64,000 nt of DNA from Brachybacterium saurashtrense (GTDB taxonomy: Bacteria > Actinomycetota > Actinomycetes > Actinomycetales > Dermabacteraceae): the NCBI RefSeq assembly GCF_003355475.1, contig NZ_CP031356.1:2356001-2420000 (forward strand). The letters are read 5' to 3'. Below are positions 1 to 8,499 of this stretch, piece after piece (position 1 is the first letter of the stretch; each line of letters begins with the position of its first letter). The notes below the pieces were generated by a model. It made no database searches. It worked only from the letters and a program-made list of their open reading frames with translations, and was not told the origin of the DNA. The translations under genes and the position numbers were made by a program.

Positions 1-1
1 C

Positions 2-691
2 GTGGCCGTCGCGCTGGCCGGGATCGTCACTCCCTTCGCATATTTCGGGGCAGCCCTCCTCGGGGCCGCCGCGGCCGGTGCGCTCGTCATCCTGCTCGGC
101 GGCGTCCGGCGGGGTTCCGATCCGGTGCGCCTCGTCCTGGCCGGCGCGGCCCTCTCGGTGGTGCTCGGCGCCCTCGCCCAGATCGTCATCATCAACGGAG
201 ACGAGCAGATCTTCGACCGGTATCGCGCCTGGGCCGTGGGCTCGCTGGCGGGCCGCGATCTCGACGTCCTGCCGCCGGCGGCCGTCCTCCTCTCCCTCGG
301 CCTCGTGCTCGCCTCGCTGCTGTGCCGTGCGCTCGACGCGACCGCGCTAGGGCCCGAGGCCTCCCGCGCCCTCGGGGCGCGTCCCGCCCTCGTCTGGCCG
401 ACGGCCGGGCTCGCCGTGGTGCTCCTGGCCGGCGGGGCGACCGCGAGTGCCGGACCGATCGCGTTCGTCGGCCTCACCGCCCCGCACGTCGCCCGCCTGC
501 TCGTCGGCTCCGCGCACCACCGCATGCTGCCCGTGGCGATGGCGCTCGGCGCAACGCTCGTGCTCGTCGCGGACACCCTGGGCCGCGTCGTCGCACCTCC
601 CGGGGAGGTCGGCGTCGGCATCATGGTCGCCCTCCTCGGCGGCCCCTTCTTCGTCGCCCTCGTGCGCCGTCGACGGGTGGCACCGCTGTGA
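2..691 (+). CDS. FecCD-type ferric-siderophore ABC permease, 5' end cut by window edge
   Basis: The 229 visible residues form a run of hydrophobic segments of the BtuC/FecCD family, inner-membrane permeases that pass ferric siderophores. Family landmarks near the C terminus are visible: GPIAFVGLTAPHVAR and ADTLGRVVAPPGEVGVG, the latter typical of the cytoplasmic loop and last helices. Full members are about 330-350 residues, so roughly a third lies upstream of base 1. The stop codon overlaps the GTG start of the next permease (GTGA), so the two are probably translationally coupled and form a heterodimeric channel. It is the first visible gene of a five-gene operon that also encodes an ATPase, a flavin monooxygenase and a siderophore-interacting reductase. 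The substrate-binding protein and promoter are expected upstream, outside the window. Confidence 0.9.
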   Translation: MAVALAGIVTPFAYFGAALLGAAAAGALVILLGGVRRGSDPVRLVLAGAALSVVLGALAQIVIINGDEQIFDRYRAWAVGSLAGRDLDVLPPAAVLLSLGLVLASLLCRALDATALGPEASRALGARPALVWPTAGLAVVLLAGGATASAGPIAFVGLTAPHVARLLVGSAHHRMLPVAMALGATLVLVADTLGRVVAPPGEVGVGIMVALLGGPFFVALVRRRRVAPL

Positions 692-1767
692 GGGGCACGC
701 TGGCGACCCGACCGCCGGACGGACGACGCGTGCTGCGCATCGGCGCGGTGTCCGTTCTCGTGCGACCCCGCACCGTGGTCATCACGATCGTGCTCATCGC
801 ACTCGCCCTGATCTCCGCGGCGGCCGCGATGACCGTCGGGAGTCTGCCGGTGCCGCTCGGGACCGTCCCGGGGGCCCTCCTCGGGGGTGCTGAGGATCCG
901 ACCGCCGTGCGTGCTGTGCGCGGGGTGCGCCTGCCGCGCGTGCTCAGCGCGCTGGGCGCGGGCGCCGCCCTCGGCGTCTCGGGTGCGCTGTTCCAGTCTC
1001 TCGCCCGCAACGCGCTCGGCTCGCCCGACGTCATCGGGTTCACCACCGGTGCGGCCACCGGTGCCCTGGTGCAGATCGTGCTCTTCGGCGGCCAGCCGAC
1101 CCAGGTCGCGCTCGGCACCATCGCGGGCGGCACCGTCACCGCGGCGCTGGTGCTCCTGCTCGCCCGCAGCGGCGGGGGCATGTCCGGTCGTCAGATGATC
1201 CTCGTCGGCATCGGCATCGGCGCCATCGCCTCGGCCCTCAACGGCCTGCTGCTGGTCCGCGGGACGATCGACACCTCGGCCCAGGCGAACCTGTGGCTCT
1301 CGGGATCGCTCGACGCCCGTCGGTGGAGCCATGCCGCTCCCGTGCTGGTCGGCACGGCGCTCGTGCTCCCGCTCGCACTCGCGCTCTCGCGCCGAGCGAG
1401 CCTGATGGAGCTCGGCGACGACGTCGCCGAGCAGCTCGGCGTGCGGGTCGAGCGCACGCGACTGCTCCTGGTGGCGTGCGCCGTCGCACTCGCCGCGCTG
1501 GCGACCGCCGCCGTCGGGCCGATCGCGTTCATCGCGCTGGCCGCGCCGCAGCTGGTGCGGCGCCTGCTCCGTTCCGCCGCCCCGCCGTTGGTCGGCGGCG
1601 CGTCGATGGGTGCCGTGCTGCTGATGCTCGCCGATCTCGCGACCCAGCTGCTGCCGGTGACGTTCTCGGTCCCCGTCGGCCGCATGACGGGCGTCATCGG
1701 CGGGCTGTACCTGGTGTGGCTGTTGTTGCCGAGCCGTGGCTCGGCGGAAGGAAAGGGGTGGCAGTGA
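688..1767 (+). CDS. FecCD-type ferric-siderophore ABC permease (second subunit)
   Basis: This 359-residue polytopic membrane protein belongs to the FecCD/BtuC permease family. Visible landmarks are RLPRVLSALGAGAALGVSG after the first helix, the NALGSPDVIGF loop near residue 105, a GPIAFIALAAPQLVRR segment and a final helix ending at LLLPSR. The GTG start at 688 was chosen because it overlaps the previous stop and precedes a basic N terminus (RPPDGRRVLR) and the first transmembrane helix; the open frame extends further upstream but only as a shadow of the preceding gene. Together with that gene it forms the membrane channel of a ferric-siderophore importer. Its TGA overlaps the ATG of the ATPase gene (TGATG). 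The siderophore transported cannot be told from sequence. Confidence 0.93.
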   Translation: MRGTLATRPPDGRRVLRIGAVSVLVRPRTVVITIVLIALALISAAAAMTVGSLPVPLGTVPGALLGGAEDPTAVRAVRGVRLPRVLSALGAGAALGVSGALFQSLARNALGSPDVIGFTTGAATGALVQIVLFGGQPTQVALGTIAGGTVTAALVLLLARSGGGMSGRQMILVGIGIGAIASALNGLLLVRGTIDTSAQANLWLSGSLDARRWSHAAPVLVGTALVLPLALALSRRASLMELGDDVAEQLGVRVERTRLLLVACAVALAALATAAVGPIAFIALAAPQLVRRLLRSAAPPLVGGASMGAVLLMLADLATQLLPVTFSVPVGRMTGVIGGLYLVWLLLPSRGSAEGKGWQ

Positions 1768-2576
1768 TGCCCGATTCGCTCATGGCCAGGAGTCTCACGT
1801 TGCGCTACGACCAGCGCACGATCGTGGACGGCCTCGACCTGATGCTCCCCGAGGGGCGTATCACCGTCGTGCTGGGCGCGAATGCCTGCGGGAAGTCGAC
1901 GCTGCTGCGCGGGCTGGCGCGGCTGCTCACCCCCGCCGCCGGTCGCGTGCTGCTCGGAGGCAGGGACGTGCGCGACATCGGCCCCAAGGCGCTCGCTCGC
2001 CGGATCGGCTTCCTGCCGCAGGCCGCGACCGCGCCCGGAGGGGTCACCGTCGCCGAGCTGGTCGCGCGGGGCCGATACCCCCATCAGCGGCTGCTGCAGC
2101 AGTGGTCGAAGGCGGATGCCGAGGCGGTGGCCGCCGCGATGCGGGCGACAGGTGTGGAAGTGCTGCGCGACCGCGTGCTCGATGAGCTCTCCGGCGGGCA
2201 GCGCCAGCGCGCCTGGATCGCCATGCTGCTGGCCCAGCAGACCCCGGTGATGCTGCTCGACGAGCCCACGACGTACCTCGACATCGCGCACCAGCTCGAG
2301 GTCCTCGAACTGTGCCGACGACTGAACCGCGAGGAGGCACGCACCGTGGTCCTCGTCCTCCATGACCTCGACCAGGCGTGCCGGTACGCGGATCACCTGG
2401 TCGTGATGCGCGAAGGACGGGTCCTCGCCAGCGGCGCTCCCGCCGAGATCATGACGACGGAGCTGGTCGCCGAGGCATTCGGCGTGGACGCACTGGTCCA
2501 ACCGCATCCTGTGACGGGCACGCCGATGATCGTGCCGATCGCGCCCGTGACCGCCCCCGCGGAGGTGGATGCATGA
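1767..2576 (+). CDS. Ferric-siderophore ABC transporter ATP-binding protein (FepC-like)
   Basis: This 269-residue cytoplasmic ATPase powers the two preceding permeases. Walker A is GANACGKST (residues 37-45); an alanine replaces the second conserved glycine of the GxxGxGKST pattern. The signature LSGGQRQR and Walker B with D-loop (VMLLDEPTTYLD) are intact, and the H-loop is in VLHDLDQA. The length fits FepC/FhuC homologues, and the C-terminal PVTGTPMIVP is typical of actinobacterial siderophore ATPases. ATG 1767 was preferred over GTG 1758 because the AAGGAAAGG ribosome binding site at 1748-1756 is well spaced only for the former. The stop overlaps the next start (ATGA). The ATPase half of the fusion protein at 20268-22160 is a clear paralogue. 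Confidence 0.94.
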   Translation: MPDSLMARSLTLRYDQRTIVDGLDLMLPEGRITVVLGANACGKSTLLRGLARLLTPAAGRVLLGGRDVRDIGPKALARRIGFLPQAATAPGGVTVAELVARGRYPHQRLLQQWSKADAEAVAAAMRATGVEVLRDRVLDELSGGQRQRAWIAMLLAQQTPVMLLDEPTTYLDIAHQLEVLELCRRLNREEARTVVLVLHDLDQACRYADHLVVMREGRVLASGAPAEIMTTELVAEAFGVDALVQPHPVTGTPMIVPIAPVTAPAEVDA

Positions 2577-3697
2577 CGCTTCTGACAGGGTTCTCGAGCG
2601 CTCCCACCTGGATGCGGGGACCGGCGTGGCGACGGAGCGACTCACGCGTCGAGGAGCTCTTCTCGGGCGCGCCGATCCTCGAGGCGATCCAGCTGGCCGA
2701 GCATGCCGGGTTCGATGTCGCGTTCCGGCCGGACGCCCTGACGCTGCCGCTGGCGAGCGTCGGCGGCGACCCTGCTCAGCTCGGCCTCGATCCGATCGTG
2801 CAGACTGCCCGGCTCGCCCTCGCCACGGAGCGGATCACGCTCGTCCCGACAGTCTCCGCGACGTTCACCGAGCCGTACCCCCTCGCCCGGCAGCTGGTCT
2901 CGCTCGAGCACCTCGCGCCGGGGCGCATAGGCTGGAACGTCGTGACCTCCCGCTCCGGGGACGAACAGTTCTCGGTCTCCCGCCTGCCCGATTCCGCGTC
3001 ACGGTGGCGGCGTGCCGAAGAGCTCGTCGACGCGGTGGAATCCCTTCGCGCCGGATTCCCTGCCTCGGCGATGGTCTGCGACCGCGACAGCGGCCGACTC
3101 GTCGCTCTCGACCGGGTCCGGCCCAGCGATCACGTCGGTGCGAACTTCCGGGTCGCCGGACCTCTTCCTCTGCCCGTCCCGACTGCGGGAGCGACGGCGG
3201 CCCCACACCGCCTGCCGCTGTTCGTCGCCGGCGGGGGTGCGCCAACGATCTCCTTCGCGGGGCGGCGTGCGGAGGCGATGTTCGCCGCCGCCGTCTCCGC
3301 CGAGACCGGCACCGCGCTGCGCAGCGCGCTCCATCGGGAGGCCGCCGCAGCGGCCCGTCCGGAACCTCCCCGGCTGCTGCCCGGTCTGAGCCTGCTGCTC
3401 GCCGACACACGAGCCCAGGCCGCGGAGATCGCGCACACGCTCGCGATCGGCGCCCCCGGACGCCCGCCGGGCGGACCTCACTGGTCCGTGATCGGAACGG
3501 CCGAAGACGCGGCGCGCGCGATCTCCGCTCGCGCGGCAGAGGGCACGATCGACGGCTTCATCGCCTTCCCGATCGGCTCCTGGCGCTCGGCAGAGCTCGT
3601 GTGCACCGCATTGATGCCCCTGCTTCGCGACCTCGGACTCCTCCCCGACCTCCCGGATCCCGCCCCCTTCCGCTCACGACAGGAGCCCCACCCATGA
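2573..3697 (+). CDS. FMN-dependent luciferase-like monooxygenase, NtaA/SnaA type, inside a siderophore operon
   Basis: This 374-residue protein resembles the bacterial luciferase-like, NtaA/SnaA/DszA-type flavin monooxygenases, cytoplasmic enzymes that use reduced FMN and oxygen. Visible family features are the early EAIQLAEHAGFDVAFRPD segment, PIVQTARLALATERITLVPTVSATFTEPY, ARQLVSLEHLAPGRIGWNVVTS (a hallmark of the NtaA branch) and a late PLFVAGGGAPTISFAGRRAEAMF strand-helix region. ATG 2573 overlaps the stop of the ATPase gene, and its own stop overlaps the next ATG, so it is a true operon member. Characterised relatives include enzymes that oxidise metal-chelator complexes such as nitrilotriacetate and EDTA. 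That suggests, as inference only, a role in breaking down the imported ferric chelate. Other substrates, for example sulphur compounds, cannot be excluded. Confidence 0.85.
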   Translation: MTLLTGFSSAPTWMRGPAWRRSDSRVEELFSGAPILEAIQLAEHAGFDVAFRPDALTLPLASVGGDPAQLGLDPIVQTARLALATERITLVPTVSATFTEPYPLARQLVSLEHLAPGRIGWNVVTSRSGDEQFSVSRLPDSASRWRRAEELVDAVESLRAGFPASAMVCDRDSGRLVALDRVRPSDHVGANFRVAGPLPLPVPTAGATAAPHRLPLFVAGGGAPTISFAGRRAEAMFAAAVSAETGTALRSALHREAAAAARPEPPRLLPGLSLLLADTRAQAAEIAHTLAIGAPGRPPGGPHWSVIGTAEDAARAISARAAEGTIDGFIAFPIGSWRSAELVCTALMPLLRDLGLLPDLPDPAPFRSRQEPHP

Positions 3698-4575
3698 CCC
3701 CGACGACCTCATCTGCGGACCGGAGCGAGCGCTCCGGGACGACGCGGATCGAACTCCTGCCCGTCCTCGGCCGACGTCTGCTCCACGTGGTGCGCGTGGA
3801 GACGATCACCCCGGCGTACCGCCGCATCGTGTTCACCGCAGCGAACCTCGGCACCGAGTTCCCGTTCCGGGACTTCGCCCCCACCGACCACGTGAAGCTG
3901 TTCTTCCCCGACCCGCGCACCGGAGAGCTCGTCCTTCCCGTCGTCACCGATCGCGGCTGGGAGTACCCCGACGGCTCCGGTGCGCCGATCTTCCGGGACT
4001 ACACCGTCCGAGCCGTCGATCCGCTCCGCAGCGAGCTGATGATCGACTTCGTCCTGCACGATCACGGAACGGCCGGCAGGTGGGCCAGCAGGGCCCGCCC
4101 CGGCGACGTGCTGGGCCAGTTGGGCCCGCGAGGCCATGTGCTCCACCCGCTCGACTACCCGCGCTACGTCGTTGCTGGCGATGAGACGGCGCTCCCCGCT
4201 GTCGCCCGGTTCATCGAGGAAGCCCCTGCGGGATCGCACATGACCGCAGTGATCGAAGTGGCCGACGCCGCAGAAGAGCAGCCCCTCGACGCCGCGGACG
4301 GCCTCGACCTGGACCTGCGCTGGGTGCACCGCGACACCGCGCCGATCTCGCCAGCACACTCCTCGGCGCTGGAGACTGCCCTCCGCACTGTCGACATCTC
4401 CCCCGACGAGTACATCTTCGTGTTCGTCGCCGGGGAGGCGACCGCGCTGACGCCGATCCGCAGGTATCTCCGTCGCGAGCTCGGCCTCCCGAAGGAACAG
4501 GTCGACGTCGACGGGTACTGGAAGCGCGGAGTCTCGAACCTCGACCATCACAGCGAGGACTCCACCGGCGGCTGA
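3694..4575 (+). CDS. Siderophore-interacting protein, FAD-dependent ferric-siderophore reductase
   Basis: This 293-residue cytoplasmic flavoprotein belongs to the ViuB/YqjH-like SIP family, which reduces ferric siderophores with NAD(P)H or ferredoxin so that iron is released. The FAD-binding motif appears as FRDYTVRAVD near residue 108. The nucleotide-binding side shows YVVAGDETALPAVARF, and the C terminus carries the family's VFVAGEATALTPIRRYLRRELG and DGYWKRGVSN. Length is close to normal for the family. ATG 3694 overlaps the stop of the monooxygenase gene. It closes a tightly overlapped operon of import channel, motor, oxygenase and reductase. A second SIP domain is found fused to an ATPase at 20268-22160. 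Confidence 0.93.
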   Translation: MTPTTSSADRSERSGTTRIELLPVLGRRLLHVVRVETITPAYRRIVFTAANLGTEFPFRDFAPTDHVKLFFPDPRTGELVLPVVTDRGWEYPDGSGAPIFRDYTVRAVDPLRSELMIDFVLHDHGTAGRWASRARPGDVLGQLGPRGHVLHPLDYPRYVVAGDETALPAVARFIEEAPAGSHMTAVIEVADAAEEQPLDAADGLDLDLRWVHRDTAPISPAHSSALETALRTVDISPDEYIFVFVAGEATALTPIRRYLRRELGLPKEQVDVDGYWKRGVSNLDHHSEDSTGG

Positions 4576-4807
4576 ACCGCCTGTCGACCATCGTGGACCA
4601 CCCGCGCCTGCGCTCCCTGCCCCACGCGGTCACTGCGGCGCGCCCGGCGCTGCTCCGCGTCGGGGTGGACACGCCGTCGTTCCGAGGACTCGGCCGACGC
4701 CGCGTCCGCTCCCGACGGGTCACGGAGCGATCGCGAACCGGTGAAGATTCCGCGCCCTCGGCGATCCTGTGATGGTCCGTGATCGGGACTGGACGTACTG
4801 TGGGAGC
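4576..4807. other. Intergenic spacer between siderophore operon and PBP gene
   Basis: These 232 bases contain no convincing reading frame. The left part probably holds the end of the siderophore transcript, although no strong hairpin was found. The right end holds the promoter of the penicillin-binding protein gene. Confidence 0.5.
4796..4801 (+). promoter_or_regulatory. Predicted -10 box (TACTGT) for a leaderless PBP transcript
   Basis: TACTGT fits the actinobacterial TAnnnT -10 pattern. It is followed by exactly six bases before the ATG at 4808, which would place the transcription start on the A of the start codon. No good -35 element is visible. Confidence 0.5.
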
Positions 4808-7207
4808 ATGGCCCGCACCACGTCCGCGCCCAGTTCCGGTCGCTCCCTGCCCGTCGCCCTGCTGCAGACCGTCTACCTGCTGCTGGGGATGCTCGCCGTC
4901 TCCGCGCTCGCCGGCGTGCTGCTGGCCGCGTTCTTCCTGCCGGTGGTCTCGGCGGGCTCCGCCGTGGCCGAGGACGGCGTGGAGCTGTTCGACTCCTACC
5001 CCAGCGAGCTGGAGGTGGAGCCGCTGAACGAGGCGAGCCGCATCGAGGCCGCGGACGGCTCCCTGCTGGCCACCTTCTACACCGAGAACCGCATCATGGT
5101 GCCGCTGGAGGAGATCTCCCCGCACATGCAGAATGCGGTGATCGCGGTCGAGGACCGCCGCTTCTACGAGCACGGCGGCGTGGATCCCAAGGGCATGCTG
5201 CGCGCCTTCGCCTCCAACGCCGCGGGGGGAGCCACCCAGGGCGGCTCCACCCTCACCCAGCAGTACGTGAAGAACGCCCTGCTGATGGACGCGGTGCAGC
5301 GCGGCGACCAGGAGGCCCAGGCCGAGGCGACGGAGCAGACCTACGGCCGCAAGCTCCGCGAGGCGAAGCTCGCCCTCTCGCTGGAGAAGCGGTGGAGCAA
5401 GGACGAGATCCTCAACGCCTACCTCAACGTGGCGCAGTTCGGCCCCTCGCAGTACGGGGTCGAGACCGGTGCCCGGCACTACTTCTCCAAGAGCGCGGTG
5501 GATCTCAATCCCGGCGAGGCCGCGCTGCTGGCCGGCATCACCAACGGCCCGAACCAGTACGACCCGGTGGCGCACCCCGAGGCGGGCCAGAAGCGGCGCA
5601 ACGAGGTGCTCGCGGACATGCGCGGCCAGGGCTTCATCTCCGATGAGGAGTACCAGGAGTACACCGAGCAGCCGGTCGAGGACATGCTGACGATCCAGAA
5701 CGTGCGGGCCGGCTGCGCCGACGCCGGCGCCAGCGGGTTCTTCTGCGACTACGTGACCCGCACGCTGCTGAACGACCCGGCCTTCGCCCCCACCTATGAG
5801 GAGCGGCGCAAGCTGCTCTACGGCGGCGGGCTCACGATCCGCACCACCCTCGACCCGGAGACCCAGGCCGCGGCCGTGGACATCCTGCAGCGGAAGGTCC
5901 CCGGGGACTCGCAGAGCGGGTTCGGGCACTCGATCGTCACCGTCGAGCCCGGCACCGGCAAGATCGTCACGATGGCGGAGAACCGTTCGTTCAACCCCCA
6001 CGCCGAGGTGAGCCCCGGCGAGACCGCGATCAACTACAACGTGTCGCAGGCGCTCGGCGGCAGCTCCGGCTTCCCCGTGGGCTCCACGTTCAAGGTGTTC
6101 GTGCTGCAGGAGTGGCTGGAGAGCGGGAAGTCGATCTACGACAGGGTGAGCACGGAGCGCACCCCGATCTCCCAGGCCCCGGCCTCGTGCCTGTCCCGCG
6201 GCAGCTGGCGCTCCGCGGAGGCGTGGAACCCGGACAACGCGGTCTCGGTGCGGATCGCGCCGATGGAGACGGTGCTGAACTCCACCAAGTTCTCGATCAA
6301 CACCAGCTACACGGACATGGCGCGCCAGCTCGACCTGTGCGACATCGCCTCCACGGCCCGCAACATCGGCGTGGTGCCGGCGACCTACAACCCGTACGAC
6401 TCCTCCACCTGGGACATGCCGATCGAGGACATGTACGGCACGGAGCTGGCGCCGGCCGTGCTGGTGCTCGGCGAGCTGCGGATCTCGGCGCTGGACATGG
6501 CCGCCGCGTACGCCACCTACGCCGCGGGCGGCACCTACTGCTCGCCCCAGGCGATCACCGAGGTGGTGGACCGGAACGGGGACCCGATGGAGATCTCCGG
6601 GGCGGACTGCCACCAGGCGGTCGAGAAGGAGGTCGCCGACGACATCGCCTGGACGCTCCAGCAGGACCTCGAGGACCCGAGGGCGACCGGCAAGGGGCGG
6701 ATCATCGAGGGCCACCCCGCCGGCGGCAAGACCGGCACCTCGGGCTCCCAGTTCCACACCTGGTACGTCGGGTTCACCCGCCAGATGTCCACGGCGGTGT
6801 GGTTCGGGCATCCGCAGGCCAACGTCCGCCCCGGCGGCTTCTCGGTGGACGGCCAGATGCTCCGCCGCGGCAGCGTGTGGGGCAACACCGTCTCGCTGCC
6901 CACCTGGCAGGAGTACATGAACCGCGTCCACCAGGGCCTGCCCAGCGAGGCGTTCCCCGCCGCCCCCGAGGTGCCGGCCTCCGTCTCCTCCGAGGTGGTG
7001 CAGCCCGGCGTGGTGCCGGACGTCTCGGGCATGGTGCTCAGTCAGGCGCAGGACGCGGTGAGCTCCGCCGGCTACCAGGTGGAGGTGCGCCGGGAGACCA
7101 GCACCGACGTGGGCCAGTGGTACGTGATCGGCACCGACCCGGCGCCCGGCACGCGCCTGCCCGAGGGCGAGACCGTGGTCATCCGCCAGTCCACCGGGGG
7201 CAGCTGA
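4808..7207 (+). CDS. Class A penicillin-binding protein with C-terminal PASTA domain
   Basis: This 799-residue bifunctional peptidoglycan synthase polymerises glycan strands and cross-links peptides outside the membrane. An N-terminal signal anchor spans about residues 14-45. The GT51 transglycosylase motif EDRRFYEHGGVD lies near residue 115, followed by QGGSTLTQQYVKN. The transpeptidase has the SxxK box in GSTFK (S near 426), SIN near 496 and KTGTS near 641. A single PASTA domain, which usually senses muropeptide or beta-lactam, ends the protein (about 735-799). ATG 4808 is preferred over the upstream in-frame ATG at 4769 because it precedes a normal short basic N terminus and sits six bases after a -10 box. 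The metallophosphoesterase gene follows after one base. Confidence 0.95.
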   Translation: MARTTSAPSSGRSLPVALLQTVYLLLGMLAVSALAGVLLAAFFLPVVSAGSAVAEDGVELFDSYPSELEVEPLNEASRIEAADGSLLATFYTENRIMVPLEEISPHMQNAVIAVEDRRFYEHGGVDPKGMLRAFASNAAGGATQGGSTLTQQYVKNALLMDAVQRGDQEAQAEATEQTYGRKLREAKLALSLEKRWSKDEILNAYLNVAQFGPSQYGVETGARHYFSKSAVDLNPGEAALLAGITNGPNQYDPVAHPEAGQKRRNEVLADMRGQGFISDEEYQEYTEQPVEDMLTIQNVRAGCADAGASGFFCDYVTRTLLNDPAFAPTYEERRKLLYGGGLTIRTTLDPETQAAAVDILQRKVPGDSQSGFGHSIVTVEPGTGKIVTMAENRSFNPHAEVSPGETAINYNVSQALGGSSGFPVGSTFKVFVLQEWLESGKSIYDRVSTERTPISQAPASCLSRGSWRSAEAWNPDNAVSVRIAPMETVLNSTKFSINTSYTDMARQLDLCDIASTARNIGVVPATYNPYDSSTWDMPIEDMYGTELAPAVLVLGELRISALDMAAAYATYAAGGTYCSPQAITEVVDRNGDPMEISGADCHQAVEKEVADDIAWTLQQDLEDPRATGKGRIIEGHPAGGKTGTSGSQFHTWYVGFTRQMSTAVWFGHPQANVRPGGFSVDGQMLRRGSVWGNTVSLPTWQEYMNRVHQGLPSEAFPAAPEVPASVSSEVVQPGVVPDVSGMVLSQAQDAVSSAGYQVEVRRETSTDVGQWYVIGTDPAPGTRLPEGETVVIRQSTGGS

Positions 7208-7208
7208 G

Positions 7209-8141
7209 GTGCGGCCCGCCCTCGCCGCCGCCGGCACCCTGGGCGCCCTGGGGCTGGGCGCCGCCGCGGCCGCCCACGTCTGGTCGCGTCACGTGGAGAT
7301 CCACCGCTACACGCTGCGGGAGGTGGAGCTGAGGATCCTGCCGCCGGGATCGCGCGCGATCCGGGTGCTGCACCTCAGCGACGTCCACCTCCTGCCGGAC
7401 CAGTCCCGCAAGCTCGCCTTCCTCGAGCACCTCACCCATCTGCGCCCGCACCTCGTGATCGACACCGGCGACAACATCGCCTCCGCCGCCGCGGTCCCCG
7501 TGCTCGCCGAGGCGATCGAGCCGCTGCTGCGGCGCCCGGGGGCGTTCGTGATGGGCTCGAACGACATGTTCGCGCCGATGCCGAAGAACCCCGCACGCTA
7601 TCTGCTGCCCGATCCGCGGCCGGAGGGCATGACCGAGCCGAAGGAGCCCACGCTCCCCGTGCACGAGCTCGCCCGGCGCCTCTCCGCGCACGGCTGGAAG
7701 GACCTCACCAACGCCCGGGCGCGCATCGACCTGGGCGGCCTCGAGGTGCAGCTGGTGGGGGTGGACGATCCGCACCTGGAGCTCGACGAGATGCCGCCGC
7801 CGCAGGCCGCCCCGGCCCCGGCGCACGGCGCCGTGCTGCGCCTGGGCGTGGCGCACGCGCCGTACCGCCGGGTGCTGGACTCGTTCGTGGCCGATGGTGC
7901 CGATCTGCTCCTCGCCGGGCACACCCACGGCGGCCAGCTGCGCCTGCCGGGCGTGGGCGCCCTCGTGACCAACTGCGACCTCCCCCGCTCGCAGGCCCGA
8001 GGCCTGTCCACCTGGCAGGGCGTGCCCCTGCACGTGAGCGCCGGGATGGGGGCGAGCCCGTACTCGAACTACCGCCTGTTCACCCCTCCGGAGGCGACCT
8101 TGCTCACGTTGCGGGCTCCGAGGCCTCCCCGAGGGGAGTGA
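7209..8141 (+). CDS. Membrane-anchored metallophosphoesterase (YkuE/calcineurin-like)
   Basis: This 310-residue protein belongs to the calcineurin-like metallophosphoesterases with an N-terminal membrane segment (residues 1-22, ending AAAHVWSRH). The metal-site motifs are visible in order: HLSDVHLLPDQSR, DTGDN, MGSNDMFAP (usually GNHD; here GSND, so the asparagine-aspartate pair is kept but the usual histidine position differs), and GHTHGGQLRLPG. GTG 7209 starts one base after the PBP stop, so the pair is probably coupled. Homologues next to PBP genes are very common in actinobacteria, which suggests a cell-envelope phosphoester substrate, but the natural substrate is not known. Confidence 0.9.
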   Translation: MRPALAAAGTLGALGLGAAAAAHVWSRHVEIHRYTLREVELRILPPGSRAIRVLHLSDVHLLPDQSRKLAFLEHLTHLRPHLVIDTGDNIASAAAVPVLAEAIEPLLRRPGAFVMGSNDMFAPMPKNPARYLLPDPRPEGMTEPKEPTLPVHELARRLSAHGWKDLTNARARIDLGGLEVQLVGVDDPHLELDEMPPPQAAPAPAHGAVLRLGVAHAPYRRVLDSFVADGADLLLAGHTHGGQLRLPGVGALVTNCDLPRSQARGLSTWQGVPLHVSAGMGASPYSNYRLFTPPEATLLTLRAPRPPRGE

Positions 8142-8157
8142 GCCGCCGCGGGCCTGC

Positions 8158-8163
8158 TAGAGT
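8158..8163 (+). promoter_or_regulatory. Predicted -10 box for tRNA-Pro
   Basis: TAGAGT matches TAnnnT and lies 34 bases before the mature 5' end of the tRNA, giving a short precursor leader. The -35 region is not recognisable. Confidence 0.4.
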
Positions 8164-8197
8164 TTCTGCTCGGTGACCCGCTCCGGCGAGGCATCAC

Positions 8198-8272
<75 letters not shown>

Positions 8273-8279
8273 TCTCGAG

Positions 8280-8314
8280 AAGGGCCGTGGATCGCGAGGC
8301 GATCCGCGGCCCTT
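8280..8314 (+). terminator. Rho-independent-like hairpin after tRNA-Pro
   Basis: A 16-base arm at 8280-8295 pairs with 8299-8314 around a GAG loop, with a single G-T wobble. It begins nine bases after the tRNA. No T tract follows, as is usual for high-GC actinobacterial terminators. Confidence 0.75.
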
Positions 8315-8404
8315 CCGCCATGCACGGCCCTGCGGCCCCGGCCCCCTCTCCCTGCCCCCGACGCCGCCCCCGGGGCCCGACACCTCCGCGCGGCCCGCGG
8401 CGCG

Positions 8405-8481
8405 TCCGGTCGACCGCCGGCCCGCGGCACGTCGGACCGACCGCCGGGGCACGGCCCGCAGCATGCCGGATCGACCGCCGG
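8405..8481. repeat. Three short direct repeats with core CGACCGCCGG
   Basis: Near-identical 16-base units ending in CGACCGCCGG occur at 8405-8420, 8432-8447 and 8466-8481, with spacings of 27 and 34 bases and GC-rich filler between. The core also occurs at 16653-16662 in another intergenic spacer. Function unknown. Confidence 0.5.
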
Positions 8482-8499
8482 AGCGCGGCCCGCACCGCC

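Noticed and set aside
4769..4807. Upstream in-frame ATG (4769) as start of the PBP
   Set aside because: It would add a 13-residue head, lacks a ribosome site, and would cross the predicted -10 box.
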